A stretch of DNA of 14,679 nt, from NCBI GenBank assembly GCA_036522155.1, contig DATDGI010000068.1, positions 1 to 14,679 on the forward strand, in the 5' to 3' direction. The stretch comes from UBA9676 sp036522155. Its GTDB lineage: Bacteria; Actinomycetota; Actinomycetes; Streptosporangiales; Streptosporangiaceae. The position numbers and the translations under genes are program-made. This document shows, piece by piece, positions 1 through 8,312 of the stretch. Positions within the stretch are counted from its first letter, which is position 1. Every line of letters starts with the position of its first letter. The notes beneath the pieces were generated by a model that was given only the letters and a program-made list of their open reading frames with translations, was not told the DNA's origin and did no database searches.

Positions 1-13
1 CCCATGGACCACA

Positions 14-70
14 GTGGACTACGTGCTTGGTGCCCACATCCTCGTACTTGCCAGGCGCGCGGATCGCTGA
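14..70 (+). CDS. ilvB leader peptide (Ile/Leu/Val attenuator peptide)
   Basis: A short reading frame beginning with GTG at 14 reads MDYVLGAHILVLARRADR and stops at TGA 68-70. It holds Val-Leu near its start and the run Ile-Leu-Val-Leu (codons 38-49), the three end products of the pathway encoded just downstream. It ends 21 bases before an intrinsic terminator. This is the known layout of ribosome-mediated attenuation, and Streptomyces ilvB leader peptides also carry an ILVL run followed by basic residues. The start is uncertain: no good Shine-Dalgarno sequence precedes GTG 14 or GTG 23, and the frame is open to the left edge of the window, so the true start could be further upstream. The ILVL part and the stop are firm. 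Confidence 0.75.
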   Translation: MDYVLGAHILVLARRADR

Positions 71-119
71 AACCGCTCATCCGCGCGCTACCCCTCGGCT
101 GCCTGTGGCAGGAGGGGTT
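55..119 (+). promoter_or_regulatory. ilvB leader alternative RNA structures (pause hairpin and candidate antiterminator)
   Basis: Bases 55-64 (GCGCGCGGAT) and 79-88 form a perfect 10-bp stem with a 14-base loop. The leader stop codon lies in that loop. Bases 71-78 (AACCGCTC), also in the loop, can pair with 112-119 (GAGGGGTT) with one G-G mismatch; 112-117 is the 3' arm of the terminator stem. A ribosome stalled on the ILVL codons would cover the 5' arm at 55-64 and leave 71-78 free to block the terminator. A ribosome at the stop codon would cover 71-78 and let the terminator form. The pairings are read from sequence; the mechanism is inferred from classic attenuators. Confidence 0.5.
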
Positions 120-123
120 TTTT
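91..123 (+). terminator. intrinsic terminator (attenuator) upstream of ilvB
   Basis: CCCCTC (91-96) pairs with GAGGGG (112-117). An inner stem CTGCC (99-103) pairs with GGCAG (107-111), with a 2-base bulge (97-98) and a 3-base loop. Six T follow (118-123). It lies between the leader peptide stop and the ilvB ribosome binding site, so termination here would cut off ilvB expression. Such a T tract is unusual in GC-rich DNA. Confidence 0.85.
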
Positions 124-167
124 GTTGCCAGCTGAACCCAAAAGACTCCTAGATGAGGAAGCATCCG

Positions 168-2123
168 ATGACTGACCAGCCCACGACGACGGTCGGCTCC
201 CGGACCGGGCTGGCAGGCTCGGCGCGCCCCGGCTCAGCGCCCTCGCCGCGTGACCTCGCGGCCAGGGCCCCGGGGCGGGAGGCGGCCAGCGGTGCGAACC
301 CGCGCCGGCCCGACGCCGAGCCGCCCGCCACGCAGCCTGTTCAGATGACCGGGGCCCAGGCCCTGGTGGCCGCGCTGGAGCGGCTCGGCGTGGATGTCGT
401 ATTCGGCATCCCCGGCGGGGCGATCCTGCCCGCCTATGACCCGCTGTTCGACTCCCCCAGCGTGCGGCACATCCTGGTCCGGCACGAGCAGGGCGCCGGG
501 CACGCCGCCGCCGGCTACGCCCAGGTCACCGGCCGTCCCGGGGTCTGCATGGCCACCTCGGGCCCGGGCGCGACCAACCTGGTGACCCCGCTCGCCGACG
601 CCTACATGGACTCGGTCCCGGTGGTGGCCATCACCGGCCAGGTCCCGTCCATGCTGATCGGCACCGACGGGTTCCAGGAAGCCGACATCGCCGGCATCAC
701 CCTGCCGATCACCAAGCACAACTTCCTGGTCACGTGTGCGGACGACATCGCCAGGACGGTCGCCGAGGCGTTCCACGTGGCCAGCACCGGCCGGCCCGGG
801 CCGGTGCTGGTGGACATCGCCAAGGACGCGCTGCAGGCGACCACCATCTTCCGCTGGCCGGTCCCGTTTGACCTGCCCGGCTACCACCCGGTGACCCGCC
901 CGCACTCGCGGCAGGTGCGGGAGGCGGCCCGGCTGATGATGGCGGCCCAGCGGCCGGTGCTGTACGTGGGCGGCGGGGTGATCAAGGCGGGGGCCTGTCC
1001 CGAGTTGCTCGCGCTGGCCGAGCTCACCGGCATGCCGGTGATCACCACCCTGATGGCCCGCGGCGGCTTCCCGAGCAGTCACCCGCAGAACGTCGGCATG
1101 CCCGGCATGCACGGCTCGGTGGCGGCGGTCGGGGCGCTGCAGAAGGCGGATCTGCTGGTGGCCCTCGGGGCCAGGTTCGACGACCGGGTGACCGGCAAGC
1201 TGGACAGTTTCGCGCCCGGCGCGGCGGTCGTGCACGCCGACATCGACCCGGCCGAGATTTCCAAGAACCGGCGGGCGGACGTGCCCATCGTCGGCGACTG
1301 CAAGGATGTCATCACCGAGCTGCTGGCCGCGGTCCAGTCCGAGCGGGAGGCCGGTGACCCGGCCGACCTGACCGCCTGGTGGGCGCAGCTGGACGCCTGG
1401 CGCAACACCTACCCGCTGGGCTACACCGAGCCGGACGACGGCTCGCTGTCCCCGCAGTTCGTGATCGAGCGGATCGGCAAGCTCGTCGGCCCGGACGCGG
1501 TGTACGTGGCCGGGGTCGGCCAGCACCAGATGTGGGCCGCCCAGTTCATCAGCCACGAGCACCCCGGGCACTGGCTGAACTCCGGCGGCCTGGGCACCAT
1601 GGGGTACGCGGTGCCGGCCGCGATGGGCGCCAAGGTGGGCCGCCCGGATGCGGCGGTGTGGGCCATCGACGGCGACGGCTGCTTCCAGATGACCAACCAG
1701 GAACTGGCCACCTGCACCGTGGACGGGATCCCGATCAAGGTCGCCATCATCAACAACGGCAACCTGGGCATGGTCCGGCAATGGCAGACCCTGTTCTACG
1801 ACCAGCGGTACTCGCACACCGACCTGCACAGGTCCAGCACCGACATTCCCCCGTCCGAGGCGGCCCCGAAGCTGGCCGGCACCCGCATCCCCGACTTCGT
1901 CAAGCTCGCCGAGGCCTACGGCTGCGCCGGCCTGCGCTGTGAGCAGGCCGCGGACGTGGACGCCACCATCAAGCAGGCCATGGAGATCAACGACCGGCCG
2001 GTGGTGATTGACTTCATCGTCCACCGTGACGCCATGGTGTGGCCGATGGTGGCCGCCGGGACCAGCAACGACGACATCAAGCTGGCCCGCGACCTGGCCC
2101 CGGACTGGGATGTGACCGAATGA
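168..2123 (+). CDS. ilvB: acetolactate synthase large (catalytic) subunit
   Basis: ThDP-dependent acetohydroxyacid synthase. It condenses two pyruvates to 2-acetolactate (Val/Leu) or pyruvate with 2-oxobutyrate to 2-aceto-2-hydroxybutyrate (Ile), in the cytoplasm. ATG 168 (651 residues) is preferred over ATG 153 because GAGGAAG at 155-161 is an ideally spaced ribosome binding site for 168. The first 60 or so residues are a Gly/Ala/Pro-rich tail, as in several actinobacterial IlvB proteins. Residues 80-84 are GIPGG, and the catalytic Glu is at 107 in RHEQ. The central domain carries GTDGFQEAD. The ThDP/Mg motif runs from GDG (502-504) to NN (529-530), followed by GNLGMVRQW. The C-terminus has the family's MVWPMV. 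It overlaps ilvN by 4 bases, and the attenuator at 14-123 lies in front of it. Confidence 0.97.
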   Translation: MTDQPTTTVGSRTGLAGSARPGSAPSPRDLAARAPGREAASGANPRRPDAEPPATQPVQMTGAQALVAALERLGVDVVFGIPGGAILPAYDPLFDSPSVRHILVRHEQGAGHAAAGYAQVTGRPGVCMATSGPGATNLVTPLADAYMDSVPVVAITGQVPSMLIGTDGFQEADIAGITLPITKHNFLVTCADDIARTVAEAFHVASTGRPGPVLVDIAKDALQATTIFRWPVPFDLPGYHPVTRPHSRQVREAARLMMAAQRPVLYVGGGVIKAGACPELLALAELTGMPVITTLMARGGFPSSHPQNVGMPGMHGSVAAVGALQKADLLVALGARFDDRVTGKLDSFAPGAAVVHADIDPAEISKNRRADVPIVGDCKDVITELLAAVQSEREAGDPADLTAWWAQLDAWRNTYPLGYTEPDDGSLSPQFVIERIGKLVGPDAVYVAGVGQHQMWAAQFISHEHPGHWLNSGGLGTMGYAVPAAMGAKVGRPDAAVWAIDGDGCFQMTNQELATCTVDGIPIKVAIINNGNLGMVRQWQTLFYDQRYSHTDLHRSSTDIPPSEAAPKLAGTRIPDFVKLAEAYGCAGLRCEQAADVDATIKQAMEINDRPVVIDFIVHRDAMVWPMVAAGTSNDDIKLARDLAPDWDVTE

Positions 2124-2701
2124 ACAGCTTCCAGCCGCGCCTGCGGGAACCGGATCCGGCCGCCAGCCGGCACACGCTGTCGGTGCTGGTCGAGAACAAG
2201 CCGGGGGTGCTGGTCCGGGCGGCCGGGCTGTTCTCGCGGCGGGGATTCAACATCGACTCACTCGCGGTCGGCCCGACCGAGCACGAGGAGATCTCCCGGA
2301 TGACGATCGTGGTCAACTGCGCTGACCACCCGCTGGAGCAGGTGACCAAGCAGCTCAACAAGCTGATCAACGTGCTCAAGATCGTGGAACTGGACCCGGC
2401 GGTCTCGGTCCAGCGGGAACTGCTGCTGGTCAAGGTGCGGGCGGACGCCGAGAGCAGGTCACGGGTGCTGGAGACGGTGGCGCTGTTCCGTGCCAAGGTG
2501 GTGGACGTGGCCCAGGACGCGGTCACGGTCGAGGCCACCGGCAACCGCGAGAAGCTGGACGCCCTGATCAGGGTGCTTGAGCCGTTTGGCATCAAGGAGC
2601 TGGTGCAGTCCGGGATGGTCGCCCTGGGCCGCGGCAGCAAGTCGATCACCGACCGGGCGCTGCGGCCGCTGGACCGCCCGGCGGCCGGCCAGGCGCAGTA
2701 G
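2120..2701 (+). CDS. ilvN: acetolactate synthase small (regulatory) subunit
   Basis: Regulatory subunit (193 residues) that binds the large subunit, raises its activity and confers feedback inhibition by valine and related products. The start ATG at 2120 overlaps the ilvB stop as ATGA, which implies translational coupling and a fixed subunit ratio; an in-frame ATG at 2039 lies inside ilvB and was rejected. An N-terminal ACT domain (about residues 18-90) begins HTLSVLVENKPGVLVRAAG and contains RRGFNIDSLAVG, the effector-binding region of this family. A second ACT-like C-terminal domain (about 95-175) contains ELLLVKV and ends near GMVALGRG. The length is slightly above the usual 160-175, from a short N-terminal lead and a C-terminal tail. 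Confidence 0.96.
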   Translation: MNSFQPRLREPDPAASRHTLSVLVENKPGVLVRAAGLFSRRGFNIDSLAVGPTEHEEISRMTIVVNCADHPLEQVTKQLNKLINVLKIVELDPAVSVQRELLLVKVRADAESRSRVLETVALFRAKVVDVAQDAVTVEATGNREKLDALIRVLEPFGIKELVQSGMVALGRGSKSITDRALRPLDRPAAGQAQ

Positions 2702-2742
2702 CCGTCCCAACCACCACCGACAAGGGGAGCGAAGAGCGAGCG

Positions 2743-3755
<1,013 letters not shown>

Positions 3756-3759
<4 letters not shown>

Positions 3760-3784
3760 AAGCATTCACAAGCCGGGCTAGACT
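3756..3784 (+). promoter_or_regulatory. candidate serA promoter with an overlapping inverted repeat
   Basis: A -10-like TAGACT (3779-3784) lies 17 bases after a -35-like GTGAAA (3756-3761), in the only substantial gap (72 bases) of the ilvB-serA stretch. The -35 overlaps a 5-bp inverted repeat, GTGAA-AGCA-TTCAC (3756-3769), which could be an operator. The start of transcription would be near 3791, about 40 bases before the serA GTG. This rests on motif resemblance alone. Confidence 0.4.
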
Positions 3785-3831
3785 CAGCGTTATCCCACAT
3801 CAGCGCAGTCACGCCCCGGGGGTCTAGCGCC

Positions 3832-5424
3832 GTGCCGAAACCTGTGGTCCTGGTGGCCGAGGAGCTGTCACCGGCTGCCGTCGCCCAGCTCGAAACCGAC
3901 TTCGAGGTCCGCTACGTCGACGGCGCGGACCGGCCGGCGCTGCTCCCCGCGCTGGCCGGCGTGGACGCGGTCATCATCCGCAGCTCGACCAGGATGGACG
4001 CCGAGGCGCTGGCGCACGCGCCGGACCTGCGGGTGGTGGGCCGGGCCGGGGTCGGCCTGGACAACGTGGACGTGGAGGCGGCCACCGCGGCGGGCGTGAT
4101 GGTGGTGAACGCGCCCAGCTCGAACATCGTCAGCGCGGCCGAGCACGCAGTCGGGCTGCTGCTCTCGGTGGCGCGCAACGTGCCGCAGGCGATGGCCTCG
4201 CTCAAGTCCGGGGAGTGGAAGCGGTCCCAGTTCACCGGGGCCGAGCTGGACCAGAAGGTGGCCGGCATCCTCGGCCTGGGCCGGATCGGGGTGCTGGTCG
4301 CCCAGCGGCTGGCCGCGTTCGGCATGCAGGTGATCGCCTACGACCCGTATGTGCCGACCGCCCGGGCGGCCCAGCTCGGGGTCAGGCTGGTCGGCCTGGA
4401 CGAGCTGCTGGCCGAGGCCGACTTCATCAGCGTGCACCTGCCGAAGAACGCCGAGACCGCCGGGCTCATCGGGGACCGGGAACTGCGGCTGGTCAAGCCG
4501 GGGGTGCGGATCATCAACGCGGCCCGGGGCGGGATCGTGGACGAGCACGCGCTGGCCGTCGCGCTCAAGGACGGCCGGGTCGCGGGCGCGGGCATCGACG
4601 TGTTCGCGACCGAGCCGTGCACCGACAGCCCGCTGTTCGGCTTCCCCACCGTGGTGGTCACCCCGCACCTGGGCGCCAGCACCCACGAGGCGCAGGAGAA
4701 GGCGGGCACCCAGGTGGCCAGGTCGGTCCGGCTGGCCCTGGCCGGCGAGTTCGTCCCGGACGCGGTCAACGTGCAGGGCGGCGCCGTGCACGAGGACGTC
4801 CGCCCGGGGCTGCCGCTGGCGGAAAATCTCGGCACGATCTTCACCGCGCTGGCCGGTGGCGTCGCCGCCCGGCTGGACGTGGTGGTGCGCGGCGAGATCA
4901 CCGCCCACGACGTCCGGGTGCTCCAGCTGGCCGCGCTCAAGGGCGTGTTCGGCGGCATCGTCGAGGAGAACGTCACCTACGTGAACGCGCCGCTGCTGGC
5001 CAGCCAGCGCGGGGTCGAGGTGAGCCTGGTCACCCACGCCGACAGCCCGGACTGGCGCAACCTGGTCACCCTGCGCGGCACGCTGCCCGGCGGCCAGCAG
5101 GTGTCGGTGAGCGGGACCCTCACCGGCCCGCGCCAGATCGAGAAGCTGGTCGAGGTCAACGGCTTCGACATGGAGATCGCGCTGGCCGAGCACATGGCCT
5201 TCCTGACCTACACCGACCGGCCCGGCATCGTCGGCGTGGTCGGCCAGATCCTGGGCAGCGAGGCCATCAACATCGCCGGCATGCAGGTCTGCCGGGATGC
5301 CCGGGGCGGGCACGCGCTGATCGTCCTCACCGTGGACTCCGCGCTGCCACCGGTAGTGCTCGACGACATCACAGGCACGATCGGCGCCATCGTGGGCCGG
5401 TCGGTCGACCTGGAGATGACCTGA
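3832..5424 (+). CDS. serA: D-3-phosphoglycerate dehydrogenase, long ACT-containing form
   Basis: Oxidises 3-phosphoglycerate to 3-phosphohydroxypyruvate with NAD+, the first step of serine synthesis. It has 530 residues, the long type I form with an intervening domain plus ACT domain, as in Mycobacterium. The NAD fold has GLGRIG (148-153) with D171 in YDPY. The likely catalytic Arg 232 is in NAARGG, Glu 261 in FATEP and His 279 in TPHLGAST. The intervening (ASB) domain spans about 318-450 and the C-terminal ACT domain (about 457-530), which senses serine, begins FLTYTDRPGIVGVVG. GTG 3832 is the start and its ribosome binding site is weak. It lies within the ilv block as in other actinomycetes; a separate promoter may drive it. 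Confidence 0.96.
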   Translation: MPKPVVLVAEELSPAAVAQLETDFEVRYVDGADRPALLPALAGVDAVIIRSSTRMDAEALAHAPDLRVVGRAGVGLDNVDVEAATAAGVMVVNAPSSNIVSAAEHAVGLLLSVARNVPQAMASLKSGEWKRSQFTGAELDQKVAGILGLGRIGVLVAQRLAAFGMQVIAYDPYVPTARAAQLGVRLVGLDELLAEADFISVHLPKNAETAGLIGDRELRLVKPGVRIINAARGGIVDEHALAVALKDGRVAGAGIDVFATEPCTDSPLFGFPTVVVTPHLGASTHEAQEKAGTQVARSVRLALAGEFVPDAVNVQGGAVHEDVRPGLPLAENLGTIFTALAGGVAARLDVVVRGEITAHDVRVLQLAALKGVFGGIVEENVTYVNAPLLASQRGVEVSLVTHADSPDWRNLVTLRGTLPGGQQVSVSGTLTGPRQIEKLVEVNGFDMEIALAEHMAFLTYTDRPGIVGVVGQILGSEAINIAGMQVCRDARGGHALIVLTVDSALPPVVLDDITGTIGAIVGRSVDLEMT

Positions 5425-5439
5425 GGCCGCGCCGGCCTC
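5423..5439 (+). terminator. hairpin directly after serA
   Basis: GAGGCCG (5423-5429) and CGGCCTC (5433-5439) form a perfect 7-bp stem with a 3-base loop, overlapping the serA stop codon. No T tract follows. It may be a weak terminator or an mRNA processing or stability element. Confidence 0.3.
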
Positions 5440-5464
5440 GCCCGACAAGCAGGAGAGATGCGCC

Positions 5465-5674
5465 GTGTATGACATGTACCGCTGGGACCACACCGCCCCC
5501 ACGCCAGCCGGGCGCCGCGCACCGGATGGCCGGTCCCGCCCCGGGCGCCAGCCCAGCCCTTTTATGCGCAACGGCGCTGCCCGGCCGGCCCCGGCCCCGG
5601 CCGCCCAGGCCGTCCAGGTCGCGCTGGACCGGCGCGACAACGGCGGCGACCCGGCCAGCGCACCGGGCCAGTAA
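5465..5674 (+). CDS. small unrecognised protein between serA and leuB
   Basis: A 69-residue ORF starting VYDMYRWDHTAP (GTG 5465, read as Met). AGGAG at 5451-5455 lies 9 bases upstream, a good ribosome binding site; the nearer ATG 5458 stops after four codons, so it is not the start served by this site. After an aromatic, acidic start the chain is rich in Pro, Ala, Arg and Gly, without a signal peptide, membrane segment or recognised domain, so it is probably largely disordered. It ends in TAA 9 bases before leuB, and that stop overlaps the leuB ribosome binding sequence TAAGG, which suggests translational coupling. It could be a real small protein or a leader ORF that sets leuB translation. 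No function is assigned. Confidence 0.55.
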   Translation: MYDMYRWDHTAPTPAGRRAPDGRSRPGRQPSPFMRNGAARPAPAPAAQAVQVALDRRDNGGDPASAPGQ

Positions 5675-5683
5675 GGTACGCGC

Positions 5684-6730
5684 ATGGGATCTTCCCCGAT
5701 CAAGCTGGCGGTCATCGGCGGCGACGGCATCGGGCCGGAAGTGGTCGCCGAGGCGCTCAAGGTGCTCAAGGCGGCCGCGGTCGCGGTCGACGAGACCAGC
5801 TACGACCTTGGCGCCCAGCGCTGGCACCGGACCGGTGAGACGCTGCCCGACCCGGTGCTGGAGGAGATCCGCGGCCACGACGCGATCATGCTCGGGGCGG
5901 TCGGCGACCCGAGTGTCCCGAGCGGGGTGCTGGAGCGGGGCCTGCTGCTCCGGCTGCGGTTCGAGCTCGACCAGTACGTCAACCTGCGGCCGGTGCGCCT
6001 GTACCCGGGCATGGCCACGCCGCTGGGCGGGGTCCGGCTCGAGGCGGTCAACATGGTCGTCGTCCGGGAGGGCACCGAGGGCCCCTACACCGGGGCCGGC
6101 GGCGTGCTGCGCAAGGGCACCCCGGCCGAGGTGGCGACCCAGGAGAGCGTCAACACCGCGTTCGGGGTGACCCGCGTGGTCAGGTACGCGTTCAACCTGG
6201 CGGCCCAGCGGTCGCGGCAGCACCTCACGCTGGTGCACAAGACGAACGTGCTCACCTACGCCGGGGATCTGTGGCAGCGGGTGATGGACGAGGTGGGCAA
6301 GGACTTCCCCGGCGTCAAGGCGGACTACAGCCACGTGGACGCGGCGACGATGTTCCTCGTCACCAAGCCGGAGCGGTTCGACGTGATCGTGACCGACAAC
6401 CTGTTCGGCGACATCCTGACCGACCTCGGTGCCGCGGTGGCGGGCGGCATCGGCCTCGCCGCCAGCGGGAACATCAACCCGGAGCGGACGTGGCCGAGCA
6501 TGTTCGAGCCGGTGCACGGCAGCGCCCCGGACATCGCCGGCCAGCAGAAGGCGGATCCGACCGCCGCGATCCTGTCCGCGGCCATGCTCTGTGAGCACCT
6601 GGGATTCACCGCCGAGGCGACGCGGATCGAGCAGGCCGTCGCGGACGATCTGGTAGAACGGCAGGGCGCCTGGGCGGCGCGGTCCACCGCGGAGGTGGGC
6701 GACGACATTGCCGAGCGAGTAGCCGGCTGA
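5684..6730 (+). CDS. leuB: 3-isopropylmalate dehydrogenase
   Basis: NAD+-dependent oxidative decarboxylation of 3-isopropylmalate to 2-oxoisocaproate, the last leucine-specific step before transamination. 348 residues. The family N-terminus AVIGGDGIGPEV is at 9-20. Substrate-binding Arg 92, 102 and 128 (VVREGTEGPYTG), Tyr 135 and Lys 186 (VHKTN) are present. Metal-binding Asp 219, 243 and 247 lie at the 24- and 4-residue spacing of the family (SHVDAATM, NLFGDILTD). The NAD-binding loop is EPVHGSAPDIAGQQKADP. The related isocitrate and tartrate dehydrogenases are less likely, given this context and the Leu-rich GLLLRLRFELD helix that recognises the isopropyl group. AAGG precedes ATG 5684 by 7 bases. 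Confidence 0.95.
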   Translation: MGSSPIKLAVIGGDGIGPEVVAEALKVLKAAAVAVDETSYDLGAQRWHRTGETLPDPVLEEIRGHDAIMLGAVGDPSVPSGVLERGLLLRLRFELDQYVNLRPVRLYPGMATPLGGVRLEAVNMVVVREGTEGPYTGAGGVLRKGTPAEVATQESVNTAFGVTRVVRYAFNLAAQRSRQHLTLVHKTNVLTYAGDLWQRVMDEVGKDFPGVKADYSHVDAATMFLVTKPERFDVIVTDNLFGDILTDLGAAVAGGIGLAASGNINPERTWPSMFEPVHGSAPDIAGQQKADPTAAILSAAMLCEHLGFTAEATRIEQAVADDLVERQGAWAARSTAEVGDDIAERVAG

Positions 6731-6861
6731 GCCGCGCCACTCCGCTCCGCGCGGCAAGATGGATATTGCGGCGCGGCGGCCACCGCGCCGATCGGGGGCC
6801 CGGCAACGGCGCCAGGCCCCGGGTGGCCCGGCCGCGCCGGGCCCGGAGGAAGGACCTGGAA
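6731..6861 (+). other. leuB-ilvE intergenic region with hairpins
   Basis: This 131-base gap holds GCCGCGC/GCGCGGC (6731-6737 with 6749-6755) directly after the leuB stop, then GGCGCGG/CCGCGCC (6770-6776 with 6783-6789). Further on, about 6800-6845, are CCCGG/CCGGG segments able to form more GC stems. None has a T tract. No convincing -35/-10 pair and no leader peptide rich in branched-chain codons was found. It may be a processing site or a structured 5' leader for ilvE. Confidence 0.35.
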
Positions 6862-7980
6862 ATGACCGCCACCAGCCCGGCAGCCGGGATCGAGTTCGAT
6901 GTCCACGTCAGCGATCACCCGGTGGCTGACGCCGAACGTGACCGGCTGCTGGCCGCCCCGGGGTTCGGCGCGGTGTTCACCGACCACATGGTCACCATGC
7001 GGTGGTCGGCCGAACGCGGCTGGCACGACGGCCGGCTGGAACCCTACGGCCCGTTCATGCTGGACCCGGCCACCCAGGTCTTCCACTATGCCCAGGAGAT
7101 CTTCGAGGGCCTGAAGGCCTACCGGCAGACCGGCGGCGGGATCGCGGCCTTCCGCCCGTGGGCCAACGCGGCCAGGTTCAGGTCATCGGCCCGCCGGATG
7201 GCCATGCCGGAACTGCCCGAGGAGGCGTTCGTCCGGGCCATCGAGCTGCTGGTGACCCAGGACCGGGACTGGGTCCCCGACGGCGACGGGCGCAGCCTCT
7301 ACCTGCGCCCATTCACCATCGCCACCCAGGTCGGGCTGGGCATCAACTCGCCGTCACGGTCCTACCTGTTCGCGCTCATCGCCTCGCCCGCCGCCGCCTA
7401 CTTCGCCGGCGGCATCAAGCCGGTCACCGTCTGGCTGTCCGAGCAGTACACCCGGGCCGCGCCCGGTGGCACCGGCGAGACCAAGTGCGGCGGCAACTAC
7501 GCCGGCTCCTTCGCCGGCCAGCAGCAGGCCGTGGACAACGGCTGCGACCAGGTCGTCTGGCTGGACGCCGCGGAACGCCGCTGGGTCGAGGAAATGGGCG
7601 GCATGAACCTGTTCTTCGTGTTCGGCTCCGGCCCGTCCGCCCGGATCATGACCCCGGCGCTGACCGGCACCTTGCTGCCCGGCGTGACCAGGGACTCGCT
7701 GCTGACTCTCGGCACGGACCACGGTTTCCCGGCCGAGGAGGGCAAGATCTCGGTCGAGTCGTGGCGGAGCGGCTGCGAGACCGGCGAGCTGACCGAGGTG
7801 TTCGCCTGCGGCACCGCCGCCGTCATCACCCCGGTCGGCCGGGTCAAGTCGGCGGACGGCGACTGGGTGATCGGGGACGGCGCCCCCGGCCAGGTCACGC
7901 TCAAGCTGCGCGAGGAACTCATGGGCATCCAGTACGGCGACCGCCCCGACCCGCACGGCTGGGTCCACAAGATCTGCTGA
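6862..7980 (+). CDS. ilvE: branched-chain amino acid aminotransferase
   Basis: PLP fold-type IV aminotransferase that reversibly moves the amino group between glutamate and the 2-oxo acids of Ile, Leu and Val, the shared last step of all three pathways. ATG 6862 (372 residues) is chosen because GGAGGAAGG at 6845-6853 is a strong, well placed ribosome binding site; the longer open frame from 6766 has none. The PLP lysine is K208 in GETKCGGNYAGS. Other family blocks are YGPFMLDPATQVFHYAQEIFEGLKAYR (about 54-80), LYLRPF, EEMGGMNLFFV and EVFACGTAAVITPVG. The length fits the actinobacterial and mammalian-like BCAT group rather than the shorter E. coli type. Confidence 0.96.
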   Translation: MTATSPAAGIEFDVHVSDHPVADAERDRLLAAPGFGAVFTDHMVTMRWSAERGWHDGRLEPYGPFMLDPATQVFHYAQEIFEGLKAYRQTGGGIAAFRPWANAARFRSSARRMAMPELPEEAFVRAIELLVTQDRDWVPDGDGRSLYLRPFTIATQVGLGINSPSRSYLFALIASPAAAYFAGGIKPVTVWLSEQYTRAAPGGTGETKCGGNYAGSFAGQQQAVDNGCDQVVWLDAAERRWVEEMGGMNLFFVFGSGPSARIMTPALTGTLLPGVTRDSLLTLGTDHGFPAEEGKISVESWRSGCETGELTEVFACGTAAVITPVGRVKSADGDWVIGDGAPGQVTLKLREELMGIQYGDRPDPHGWVHKIC

Positions 7981-7996
7981 GCGGCTCGGCGCAGCC

Positions 7997-8041
7997 TTGA
8001 GATGGTCTTGGATAGGGTACAATCTGTCTAGACTGTCTAGA
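7997..8041 (+). promoter_or_regulatory. toxin-antitoxin promoter and palindromic operator
   Basis: A -10-like TACAAT (8018-8023) has TTGAGA (7997-8002) 15 bases upstream, a slightly short spacer. Just after it lies a perfect palindrome, TCTAGACTGTCTAGA (8027-8041), which also contains a 9-base tandem repeat CTGTCTAGA (8024-8032 and 8033-8041). The palindrome would cover the transcription start at about 8030. This placement suits autorepression by the antitoxin or the toxin-antitoxin complex, as is usual for such pairs. The AT-rich motif is clear against the GC-rich background. Confidence 0.65.
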
Positions 8042-8057
8042 TCTTTTGGAGTGGCCG

Positions 8058-8312
8058 ATGAGGTGGCAGGTTCAAGACGCCAAGCAGCGCTTCAGCGAGC
8101 TGCTGCGTTCGGCTCGCTCGGATGGCCCGCAGGTGGTCACCCGGCACGGCGAGGAGGTCGCCGTGGTCATCGACATTGCCGACTACCGGCATCTCAAGGG
8201 CGAGACCACGGATTTCAAGGAATACCTGCGATCCGGCCCGGCCTTTGACGACGTCGATCTGGCCAGGTCCTTGGAGCTGCCCCGAGGCATCGACCTGGCG
8301 ACCGAGGCATGA
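8058..8312 (+). CDS. Phd/YefM-family antitoxin
   Basis: An 84-residue protein starting MRWQVQDAKQRFSELLRSA and continuing QVVTRHGEEVAVVIDIADYRHL, the N-terminal DNA-binding and dimerisation domain of Phd/YefM antitoxins (about residues 1-55). The acidic C-terminal part (about 56-84) would wrap around and neutralise the toxin. ATG 8058 has GGAG at 8048-8051 six bases upstream; a TTG four codons earlier is open but lies within that site. The stop overlaps the toxin start (ATGA), the usual coupling that keeps antitoxin made first. It probably represses its own promoter through the palindrome at 8027-8041. Codon third positions are less GC-rich than in the biosynthetic genes, which suggests acquisition by transfer. 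Confidence 0.9.
   Translation: MRWQVQDAKQRFSELLRSARSDGPQVVTRHGEEVAVVIDIADYRHLKGETTDFKEYLRSGPAFDDVDLARSLELPRGIDLATEA

Noticed and set aside
4..133. Frame from ATG 4 as a leader peptide
   Set aside because: It runs through the terminator hairpin to TGA 131-133 and has no run of branched-chain codons, unlike the frame stopping at 70.
153..170. ATG 153 as the ilvB start
   Set aside because: It has no ribosome binding site and overlaps GAGGAAG, which is ideally placed for ATG 168.
234..2024. A 596-codon open frame on the minus strand opposite ilvB, and similar long antisense frames opposite ilvC, serA and leuB
   Set aside because: Long shadow frames are expected in DNA with strong G/C third positions; their proteins are low-complexity (Gly/Arg/His/Val-rich) with no recognisable domains, while the plus-strand genes are certain.
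6759..6864. Possible leader peptide from ATG 6759 upstream of ilvE
   Set aside because: It has a single Ile codon, no early stop and no downstream T-tract terminator; it looks like chance.
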